A DNA stretch of 5,560 nt from CAYNJF01 sp964397555 (lineage in GTDB: Bacteria; Pseudomonadota; Gammaproteobacteria; Berkiellales; Berkiellaceae). Shown piece after piece: positions 1 to 4,579 of this stretch. A program made the position numbers and the translations under genes. The notes beneath the pieces were generated by a model, which saw only the letters and a list, made by a program, of their open reading frames with translations, searched no databases and was not told where the DNA came from. Each line of letters opens with the position of its first letter. Within the stretch, counting starts at the first letter, position 1. The stretch is taken from contig CAYNJF010000084.1 of assembly GCA_964397555.1 (NCBI GenBank), positions 1 to 5,560 on the forward strand, written 5' to 3'.

Positions 1-547
1 CAACAAGATTCCAAAACGCGGTCAAATAATCAGGTCTTGAGTTACGGTAATCGATGTAATAAGCGTGTTCCCAAACGTCGCAGGTCATCAACGGGGTAAG
101 TCCTTCGGTTAGAGGGTTGCCCGCATTAGACGTGGATTTTAGCTCAAGTTTGCCTTCAGAGTTTTTCACAAGCCAAGCCCAACCAGAGCCAAATGTGGTT
201 TTGGCCACTTGGTCAAATTGGCTTTTAAACCCTTCAAACGAACCAAACGCTTCTTCGATGGCGCTCAAAAGGGGCCCGGTAGGTTCGCCGCCACCATTAG
301 GAGACAAACAGTTCCAGTAAAAGGTGTGGTTCCAAACTTGCGCGGCGTTATTAAAAATACCGCCTTCAGAAGTGCGAATGATGTCCTCTAAGGACTGACC
401 ATCGAAATCTGAGTCCTTGATGAGGTTATTTAAGTTGGTCACATAAGTCTGGTGATGCTTGCCGTAGTGATACTCAAGGGTCTCTCTTGAAATATGAGGC
501 GCTAACGCATCTAATTCGTATTTTAGAGCAGGTAATTCAAAACTCAT
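1..547 (-). CDS. sodB: Iron superoxide dismutase SodB (3' end outside window)
   Basis: Cytoplasmic enzyme that converts superoxide to hydrogen peroxide and oxygen. The minus strand reads openly for 182 codons from ATG at 547 to the window edge; the family is about 193 residues, so only about the last ten are missing. The four metal ligands are visible: His27 (in HYGKHH), His74 (in WNHTFYW), Asp157 and His161 (in DVWEHAYYIDYRN). Gln70 in FNNAAQVWNHTFYW is the active-site glutamine position typical of FeSOD; MnSOD places its glutamine later, in the region here reading SNAGNPL. The whole sequence tracks E. coli SodB closely. An AGAGGA ribosome binding site (553-558) lies 5 nt before the ATG. It is divergent from grxD, with 124 bp between the two start codons. 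FeSOD over MnSOD is inferred from motifs; membership of the SOD family is certain. Confidence 0.97.
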   Translation of the reverse strand, partial: MSFELPALKYELDALAPHISRETLEYHYGKHHQTYVTNLNNLIKDSDFDGQSLEDIIRTSEGGIFNNAAQVWNHTFYWNCLSPNGGGEPTGPLLSAIEEAFGSFEGFKSQFDQVAKTTFGSGWAWLVKNSEGKLELKSTSNAGNPLTEGLTPLMTCDVWEHAYYIDYRNSRPDYLTAFWNLV

Positions 548-596
548 TTTTGTCCTCTCAATAACTAAGTGTTACAATGGCTCCAAGTCACCGGCT

Positions 597-625
597 AGTC
601 TATGGCCTGACCCTGAGATTGGCAA
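597..625 (-). promoter_or_regulatory. Candidate sigma70 promoter of sodB
   Basis: On the minus strand TTGCCA (620-625, five of six matches to the -35 consensus) is followed after exactly 17 nt by TAGACT (597-602, four of six to the -10). Transcription would begin near 590 and give a leader of roughly 40 nt containing the AGAGGA ribosome binding site. I see no clear Fur box here. Prediction from sequence match and position only. Confidence 0.5.
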
Positions 626-636
626 GAGGATATCTT
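607..636 (+). promoter_or_regulatory. Weak candidate promoter of grxD
   Basis: CTGACC (607-612) and TATCTT (631-636) are spaced by 18 nt and each match four of six consensus bases. They lie upstream of the grxD ATG at 672 and overlap the divergent sodB promoter, so the two genes may compete or be co-regulated. The match is poor and other placements are possible. Confidence 0.25.
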
Positions 637-671
637 GTTGAGTGTCTTAACCATGAACATAGGATAAACCA

Positions 672-1019
672 ATGGATACATTAGAGCGCATCAAGGCCCA
701 AATTGAAACCAACGACATGATGCTGTACATGAAGGGCACCCCCGATTTTCCTCAGTGCGGTTTCTCCGCCCAAGTGGCTCGCATTCTTGAATTAGTGGGA
801 GCTAAATACCACTTCATCAACATTCTTGAGAATCAAGACATTCGTCAGACTTTGCCTCAATACGCAAATTGGCCAACCTTTCCTCAATTGTGGGTTAAAG
901 GTGAGTTGATCGGCGGCTGCGACATCGTCACAGACTTGTATGAAAAGGGCGAGCTTGCCACCATGTTGACTGAAAAGCAGTTAACTGCGGACAAGGTAGA
1001 GTTTGCTCAAGCCGACTAA
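672..1019 (+). CDS. grxD: Monothiol (CGFS) glutaredoxin Grx4
   Basis: Small cytoplasmic CGFS-type glutaredoxin of 115 residues, the usual length for GrxD. The family binds a [2Fe-2S] cluster bridged between two monomers with glutathione and passes clusters on, often in partnership with BolA proteins; it is not a general disulfide reductase. Cys29 lies in PQCGFS, the diagnostic monothiol motif. The glutathione-binding parts are present: Lys21 in YMKGTP, the cis-proline segment WPTFPQLWVKGE, and GGCDIV. An AGGA ribosome binding site (661-664) sits 7 nt before the ATG. It is divergent from sodB, an arrangement close to that known in E. coli and relatives, and convergent with bfr beyond a shared terminator. 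No missing residues or other oddities. Confidence 0.97.
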   Translation: MDTLERIKAQIETNDMMLYMKGTPDFPQCGFSAQVARILELVGAKYHFINILENQDIRQTLPQYANWPTFPQLWVKGELIGGCDIVTDLYEKGELATMLTEKQLTADKVEFAQAD

Positions 1020-1039
1020 GTTCATGGCTTGATGGATAG

Positions 1040-1068
1040 AAAAAAAGCAGGCTTGGCCTGCTTTTTTT
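1040..1068. terminator. Symmetric bidirectional intrinsic terminator, grxD/bfr
   Basis: Perfect 6-bp GC-rich stem GCAGGC/GCCTGC (1047-1052 with 1056-1061) around a 3-nt loop, preceded by seven A (1040-1046) and followed by seven T (1062-1068). Because the A and T tracts are symmetric, the element should end transcription of grxD on the plus strand and of bfr on the minus strand. It lies 20 nt after the grxD stop codon and about 40 nt beyond the bfr stop codon. Confidence 0.9.
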
Positions 1069-1110
1069 GTGTCTGCTTGTTCATGAAAAAACGCAAGACT
1101 TGGTCAACGA

Positions 1111-1575
1111 TTAGATGAGCGTTTGCAAATAGTTTTGCTCACCGACTTGCTCAAACAAGTTAAGCTGTGTCTCAAGCCAGTCACGGTGCTCTTCTTCAGA
1201 GCGTAAAATCGTGGCCAGTAAATCACGGGTGCCATAATCTTGCGCTTGCTCGCAAACTTTAATGGCTTCAATCAAATCGGGAATGGCTTTTTCTTCAAGC
1301 TTTAAATCGCATTGAAGTTGTTCAAGGACGTTTTGACCGATTTTGAGACGGCCTAGGTCTTGATAGTTTGGAAGCCCGCCTAATAAGAGGATCCGATCGG
1401 TTAACTCTTGGGCATGCTTCATCTCATCGATGGACTCTTCATAAGACTTAGCGGCAAGCTTTTCAAAGCCCCAGTCGCTTTGCATTCTAGAATGCAGAAA
1501 ATATTGATTGATGGCGACGAGCTCATTGCCCAATAAGATATTAAGGTGCTCAATGACTTGTGGGTTGCCCTTCAT
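1111..1575 (-). CDS. bfr: Bacterioferritin (haem-binding, ferroxidase-active subunit)
   Basis: Subunit of the 24-mer cytoplasmic iron-storage shell that oxidises Fe2+ at a di-iron centre and stores it as a ferric mineral. The 154-residue length is typical of the family. All ferroxidase ligands are visible: Glu18, Glu51, His54, Glu94, Glu127 and His130, together with Tyr25. Met52, the axial haem ligand at the subunit interface, is present in DEMKHA. This is therefore a complete subunit rather than one of the specialised half-pairs (only haem-binding or only ferroxidase) found in some bacteria. An AGGA ribosome binding site (1582-1585) lies 6 nt before the ATG. It is downstream of bfd on the same strand with a 71-bp gap, the usual bfd-bfr order, but the gap holds a candidate promoter, so bfr may also be transcribed separately. 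Confidence 0.97.
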   Translation of the reverse strand: MKGNPQVIEHLNILLGNELVAINQYFLHSRMQSDWGFEKLAAKSYEESIDEMKHAQELTDRILLLGGLPNYQDLGRLKIGQNVLEQLQCDLKLEEKAIPDLIEAIKVCEQAQDYGTRDLLATILRSEEEHRDWLETQLNLFEQVGEQNYLQTLI

Positions 1576-1589
1576 TTGATGTCCTATTC

Positions 1590-1616
1590 AAGAATGGTAA
1601 AACAGTTGTCATTCTT
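1590..1616. repeat. Inverted repeat in bfr promoter region (operator candidate)
   Basis: AAGAATG (1590-1596) and CATTCTT (1610-1616) form a perfect 7-bp inverted repeat with 13 nt between the arms. The arm centres are 20 bp apart, about two helical turns, as expected for a dimeric DNA-binding protein. The right arm coincides with the proposed bfr -10 hexamer. It is only a weak match to the Fur consensus, so the regulator, if any, is unknown. Confidence 0.45.
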
Positions 1617-1639
1617 AATCAGCACAAAGGTTGTGTCAA
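1611..1639 (-). promoter_or_regulatory. Candidate internal promoter of bfr
   Basis: On the minus strand a perfect TTGACA (1634-1639) is followed after 17 nt by AAGAAT (1611-1616, four of six to the -10 consensus). It lies in the bfd-bfr gap just past the bfd stop codon. Transcription would start near 1604, about 30 nt before the bfr ATG. The -35 is strong, the -10 only moderate. Confidence 0.5.
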
Positions 1640-1646
1640 GAAAAGG

Positions 1647-1856
1647 CTAAACCGATTCCTTCCATTGCGGACCAAGGCTATTAACATCACGAGGGCCAAG
1701 CTCTTCCATCAAGATTTCATCAAGCTCTAAGGCACAAGAACCGCACTGACTGGCCACACCCAGTTGAGCACTGAGCTTGTCTTTGGTGTCCGCCCCAGCC
1801 TTAATGCTGCAACGAATTTGCTCTTCTGTGATGGCTTTACATAAACAGATGTACAT
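1647..1856 (-). CDS. bfd: Bacterioferritin-associated ferredoxin Bfd
   Basis: Small [2Fe-2S] ferredoxin of 69 residues that docks on bacterioferritin and passes electrons through its haem to reduce and release stored iron. The four cluster ligands of the Fer2_BFD fold are present: Cys4 and Cys6 (MYICLCKAIT) and Cys38 and Cys41 (SQCGSC). The start is placed at ATG 1856, not at the longer in-frame start at 1889. An excellent AGGGAGG ribosome binding site lies 5 nt before 1856, Bfd proteins normally begin MY(I/V)C, and the longer start would lie upstream of the predicted -10 element. Cys16 and the tail after residue 55 are not cluster-related. It is immediately upstream of bfr, its partner, and divergent from the peroxiredoxin gene. 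A Fur box overlaps its promoter, which implies induction under iron limitation. Confidence 0.95.
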   Translation of the reverse strand: MYICLCKAITEEQIRCSIKAGADTKDKLSAQLGVASQCGSCALELDEILMEELGPRDVNSLGPQWKESV

Positions 1857-1861
1857 ACAAA

Positions 1862-1868
1862 CCTCCCT
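1862..1868 (-). promoter_or_regulatory. Ribosome binding site deciding the bfd start
   Basis: The minus strand reads AGGGAGG, 5 nt before ATG 1856. This strong Shine-Dalgarno match fixes the start of bfd and argues against the 11-codon upstream extension. Confidence 0.85.
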
Positions 1869-1876
1869 ACGATTTA

Positions 1877-1906
1877 AGCATAGCCCCAAATGAGAATGAT
1901 TGTCAA
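1877..1906 (-). promoter_or_regulatory. Sigma70 promoter of bfd
   Basis: On the minus strand a perfect TTGACA (1901-1906) is followed after 18 nt by TATGCT (1877-1882, four of six). Transcription would begin near 1870, giving a very short leader that contains the ribosome binding site. The Fur box at 1891-1905 covers the -35 and part of the spacer. Confidence 0.7.
1891..1905. promoter_or_regulatory. Fur box over the bfd promoter
   Basis: TGAGAATGATTGTCA matches the 7-1-7 Fur consensus TGATAATnATTATCA at 12 of 14 defined positions. The two mismatches are symmetrically placed, so the site itself stays close to palindromic. Its overlap with the -35 element of bfd is the usual geometry for repression by Fe2+-Fur. 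It lies more than 80 bp upstream of the peroxiredoxin -10, so direct control of that gene is less likely. Confidence 0.75.
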
Positions 1907-1928
1907 ATAGAATTTATTTGCATTTAAT

Positions 1929-1945
1929 TGCCTTCCGACAAGGCA
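1929..1945. repeat. Short inverted repeat upstream of the peroxiredoxin gene
   Basis: TGCCTT (1929-1934) and AAGGCA (1940-1945) form a perfect 6-bp inverted repeat around a 5-nt centre. There is no T-tract, so it is not a terminator. Its centre is about 62 bp upstream of the predicted peroxiredoxin transcription start, a position compatible with an activator site. The function is unknown. Confidence 0.3.
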
Positions 1946-1986
1946 GATGCGTAGAGCCGATGTCTATTTCATGGTAGGATGACGCC

Positions 1987-1992
1987 GATAAT
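1987..1992 (+). promoter_or_regulatory. Candidate -10 element of the peroxiredoxin gene
   Basis: GATAAT matches the -10 consensus at five of six positions and lies 32 nt before the ATG. No good -35 hexamer is found 16-18 nt upstream (the stretch reads TCTATT). That is typical of a promoter needing an activator, for which OxyR would be the obvious candidate by gene function, but I see no clear OxyR site. Confidence 0.45.
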
Positions 1993-2014
1993 TTAGAGTT
2001 TGCAACACTATTTT

Positions 2015-2019
2015 GGAGG
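2015..2019 (+). promoter_or_regulatory. Ribosome binding site deciding the peroxiredoxin start
   Basis: GGAGG lies 5 nt before ATG 2025. It overlaps the alternative in-frame TTG at 2013, which therefore cannot be the functional start. Confidence 0.85.
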
Positions 2020-2024
2020 CATCA

Positions 2025-2630
2025 ATGAGTGTTTTAGTTGGAAGAAAAACTCCTGATTTCACAACCTCGGCTGTATTGGCCAACGGTGAGATTGTTAATG
2101 AGTTCACGTTATCCGAAGCGTTAAATGGTAAGTACGGGATTGTCTTTTTCTACCCATTGGACTTCACGTTTGTCTGTCCATCCGAGCTGATCGCTTTGAA
2201 CAATCGTATTGAAGAGTTCAAAAAGCGTAATGTTGAAGTCATTGCGGTCTCCATTGATTCCCATTTCTCCCATAAAGCATGGCGCGATACCCCAGTTGCT
2301 AAAGGTGGTATTGGCGAAGTGGATTACACCATGGTCGCGGATATTGATCACAGCATCTGCCAAGCGTTTGGTGTTGAGCATCCAGATGCATCTGTGGCCT
2401 TTAGAGCAGCATTTCTCATCGACAAAGACGGGCAAGTGCGTTCACAAATCGTCAACGATTTGCCAATTGGTCGTAACATTGATGAGTTGGTTCGTTTGAC
2501 CGATGCGCTTCAATTCCACGAAGAGCATGGTGAAGTTTGTCCTGCAAACTGGAACCCAGGAAAAGATGGCATGAAGCCTACGGCAGATGGCGTGGCGACT
2601 TATCTTGCGTCCAACGCTCAGTCGCTATAA
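2025..2630 (+). CDS. Typical 2-Cys peroxiredoxin (AhpC/TSA, Prx1 type)
   Basis: Cytoplasmic thiol peroxidase of 201 residues that reduces hydrogen peroxide, organic peroxides and probably peroxynitrite. Peroxidatic Cys51 lies in FYPLDFTFVCPSE with the accompanying Pro44 and Thr48; Arg127 completes the active site. Resolving Cys172 lies in GEVCPANW, so the enzyme works as a dimer with inter-subunit disulfides. The GGIG motif (94-97) corresponds to the GGLG insert of Prx1-group enzymes, and the C-terminus carries Tyr-Leu (193-194) where eukaryotic members have Tyr-Phe. The sequence is nearer to the Prx1/TSA group (SVLVGRKTPDF start, HPDASVAFRAAFLID) than to E. coli AhpC, and no AhpF reductase gene is next to it, so thioredoxin or a glutaredoxin is the more likely electron donor. 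The start is set by GGAGG at 2015-2019. It is divergent from bfd and convergent with deaD. Confidence 0.95.
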   Translation: MSVLVGRKTPDFTTSAVLANGEIVNEFTLSEALNGKYGIVFFYPLDFTFVCPSELIALNNRIEEFKKRNVEVIAVSIDSHFSHKAWRDTPVAKGGIGEVDYTMVADIDHSICQAFGVEHPDASVAFRAAFLIDKDGQVRSQIVNDLPIGRNIDELVRLTDALQFHEEHGEVCPANWNPGKDGMKPTADGVATYLASNAQSL

Positions 2631-2636
2631 AAAAGG

Positions 2637-2668
2637 AATGCGCTAGAGTGGCTCTAGCGCATTTTTTT
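2637..2668. terminator. Strong intrinsic terminator after the peroxiredoxin gene
   Basis: Twelve perfect base pairs (2637-2648 with 2652-2663) enclose a 3-nt TGG loop, and the T run extends to 2668. It begins 6 nt after the peroxiredoxin stop codon. On the minus strand the stem is followed by CC and then six T, so it may also serve deaD, less efficiently. It falls between two convergent genes whose stop codons are only about 50 bp apart. Confidence 0.92.
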
Positions 2669-2681
2669 CCTCTCTTTTTTC

Positions 2682-4376
2682 TTATCGCTCAGCTCTAGCA
2701 CGACCACCTTGGGTGATCTTAAGCTGCTGGCCTGCAACCCAAACGTTATCAAGTACCTTCATGGACTCTCTAGACAAGTCTTTGGGTAACTCAACGGTTG
2801 AGTAGTCGTGGTGGATAGAAATGTCACCGATGAATTTTGAATTCAAATCGATTTCATTGGCAATGGCGCCGACCAATTGACCGGGCTTGACCCCATGGAC
2901 ACGACCTACTTGGACCTTGTAGTTCTTTAGGTTATCGCTGTAAGAGCGTGAACCTCGCTCGGGACGATCGCCTCGGCGCTGAGGACGCTTTTTATCAAAA
3001 GAGCGTTCTTTGAATCGACCACGCTCATTGGATGATTTTCTCGCTGGTGCCGAGTCTTCAAACTTAGGCGCTTGAATCGGGTTGTTCTCACAGGCGATAA
3101 AAGCAAGGGCTGCGGCTAACGTGTCAACGTCCATCTCTTGGCTCAGATTTTTGACCAAGTTTTGGTAAAAATCAAACGACTTAGCGTTTTGAACCATCGC
3201 AAGCTTCTCTTTGAACTTGAGGATTTTCTTCTCTTCGATTTGTTCATCAGAAGGCTGTTTCATCAACTCAATACGCTGCTTAGTTGCACGCTCAATGGTA
3301 CGAAGTTGACGACTTTCGCTTTGTCTTAGAAGCAAAATGGCATGACCTTGACGACCCGCACGTCCGGTACGGCCAATACGATGCACATAAGCTTCTGGGT
3401 TATGAGGTAAATCGTAGTTGATGACATGCGTGATTCGCTCTACGTCCAAACCACGAGCGGCAACGTCAGTGGCCACAATGATGTCGATGCGAAGCTTTTT
3501 CAAATCTTGAACGCAACGCTCACGTTGACGTTGTTCCATGTCACCATTAAGAGCCGCTACTTTTTTGCCGTAACGTCTTAAGATGTCGGTCAAGTCTTCG
3601 GTGCTTGATTTGGTTTTTGTGAAGATAATCACCCCATCCGTAGGCTCACTGTCGAGCACTCGAATGAGCCCTTCGAGTTTGCCTCGGTGATGAACAAACA
3701 AGGCACGCTGTTCAATAGTCACCGCGGTTTGGGCTTTGGATTTAATTTTAACCACTTTAGGTGCACGAAGGTGCGTTGCGGCAATCTTTTGAATCGGCTT
3801 GGGCATGGTGGCAGAGAACATCACCATCTGCTTTTGCTTAGGCGTGTGAGTCAAAATCCACTGCACATCTTCTAAAAAGCCCATATTCAGCATCTCATCG
3901 GCCTCATCGAGTACCATGCATTCGATGGACGATAAATCCAAGGCACCTTTTTTGATAAGATCCATCACGCGACCTGGCGTACCGACCACAATGTCGACGC
4001 CGCGATTGAGCTTGGAAATCTGCTGAGAGTAGCTTTGACCACCATAAATGGGCATGATGCTCGCATCGATATGCTTCGCGTAAGCCCACATGTTCTCACA
4101 CACTTGCATCGCAAGTTCACGAGTGGGGGCAAGTACGAGCGCTACCGGGGCTTTGTTACCAAAAGTTAGGCTTGATAGCATGGGCAAAGCGAAAGCGGCG
4201 GTTTTACCGGTTCCGGTTTGAGCTTGTCCAATGATGTCATGTCCCTCTAACAATAAGGGAATGGTCTTTTCTTGAATCGGGGATGGGCTCGTGTAGCCAC
4301 ACTCATTAATGGCCTTTAAAATTGGATCAGCTAATTCGAAATCAGCAAAGCTTAAGCCCTCGGTTGCCAAGGTCAT
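2682..4376 (-). CDS. deaD: ATP-dependent DEAD-box RNA helicase, DeaD/CsdA type
   Basis: RNA helicase of 564 residues; the family unwinds structured RNA in ribosome assembly, mRNA decay and cold adaptation. Motifs in order: Q motif (Phe10 and SPIQ to Gln35), Walker A AQTGTGKT (52-59), PTRELA (84-89), TPGR (133-136), DEAD (157-160), SAT (188-190), ATDVAARGLD (302-311) and HRIGRTGR (332-339). A helical region after about 345 fits the CsdA dimerisation segment. A basic Arg/Ser-rich linker (about 435-485) and a DbpA/CsdA RNA-binding domain (about 486-556, with VGAIANEIDL and STVELP) follow, and this domain order marks the DeaD branch. E. coli DeaD is longer (about 629); the difference is mainly at the C-terminus, where this protein ends soon after the RNA-binding domain. 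A GAGG ribosome binding site lies 7 nt before ATG 4376. It is divergent from fadH. Confidence 0.96.
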   Translation of the reverse strand: MTLATEGLSFADFELADPILKAINECGYTSPSPIQEKTIPLLLEGHDIIGQAQTGTGKTAAFALPMLSSLTFGNKAPVALVLAPTRELAMQVCENMWAYAKHIDASIMPIYGGQSYSQQISKLNRGVDIVVGTPGRVMDLIKKGALDLSSIECMVLDEADEMLNMGFLEDVQWILTHTPKQKQMVMFSATMPKPIQKIAATHLRAPKVVKIKSKAQTAVTIEQRALFVHHRGKLEGLIRVLDSEPTDGVIIFTKTKSSTEDLTDILRRYGKKVAALNGDMEQRQRERCVQDLKKLRIDIIVATDVAARGLDVERITHVINYDLPHNPEAYVHRIGRTGRAGRQGHAILLLRQSESRQLRTIERATKQRIELMKQPSDEQIEEKKILKFKEKLAMVQNAKSFDFYQNLVKNLSQEMDVDTLAAALAFIACENNPIQAPKFEDSAPARKSSNERGRFKERSFDKKRPQRRGDRPERGSRSYSDNLKNYKVQVGRVHGVKPGQLVGAIANEIDLNSKFIGDISIHHDYSTVELPKDLSRESMKVLDNVWVAGQQLKITQGGRARAER

Positions 4377-4579
4377 GTGTTATCCTCACCTGATGGGAAA
4401 CGTTGAATCTGGAGTGAGTTGTGATTCTAAAGGGTATGACCAAGAAAAGCACTCAATTTTTTGAAAAGAACCCAGATAAAGTTAATTAACTTACATTTTT
4501 AGGTTGATCTTAAGCCTTTTTAACGGATGCAGGCCTGTTAAACTTGGTTAAATCTAAAAAAAACGAAAAGGGAAGTTCG
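4377..4579. other. Divergent intergenic region deaD/fadH
   Basis: AT-rich 203-bp gap that must hold promoters for both flanking genes. On the minus strand TAGAAT (five of six to the -10 consensus) occurs about 50 nt before the deaD ATG, without a convincing -35. For fadH no hexamer pair with good spacing stands out. There is a 14-bp palindrome at 4479-4492 and several GTTAA-type words between 4481 and 4553. I found no clear FadR site, no cold-shock box and no small open reading frame with a ribosome binding site. Confidence 0.6.
4479..4492. repeat. 14-bp perfect palindrome (operator candidate)
   Basis: AAGTTAATTAACTT equals its own reverse complement and has no spacer. It lies roughly midway between the deaD and fadH start codons (about 100 and 90 bp away). 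Position and symmetry suit a binding site for a dimeric regulator, but AT-rich palindromes also arise by chance. Confidence 0.4.

Noticed and set aside
117..391. Two short plus-strand open frames inside sodB.
   Set aside because: Both are antisense to a fully conserved FeSOD reading frame and have no ribosome binding site or recognisable product.
1857..1889. Eleven-codon N-terminal extension of Bfd from a start at 1889.
   Set aside because: It lies upstream of the predicted -10 and has no ribosome binding site of its own, and ATG 1856 has an ideal one; Bfd proteins start at the MYIC residue.
1907..1992. A canonical OxyR site (ATAG-N7-CTAT repeats) upstream of the peroxiredoxin gene.
   Set aside because: Single ATAG, GTAG and CTAT words occur, but none are at the required spacing; only an off-spaced dyad remains and is reported as weak.
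2013..2024. TTG start four codons upstream of the peroxiredoxin ATG.
   Set aside because: The TTG overlaps the GGAGG that serves ATG 2025, and family members start MSVLVG.
2121..2499. Open frames on both strands within the peroxiredoxin gene (104 and 96 codons).
   Set aside because: The true frame carries all catalytic residues; these are shadows in other frames with no family resemblance.
3138..4089. Three small open frames (61-63 codons) within deaD on either strand.
   Set aside because: They overlap conserved helicase motifs in the correct frame and lack ribosome binding sites.
4377..4579. FadR operator or cold-shock box in the deaD/fadH gap.
   Set aside because: No stretch resembles the FadR consensus or the cold box closely enough to report.
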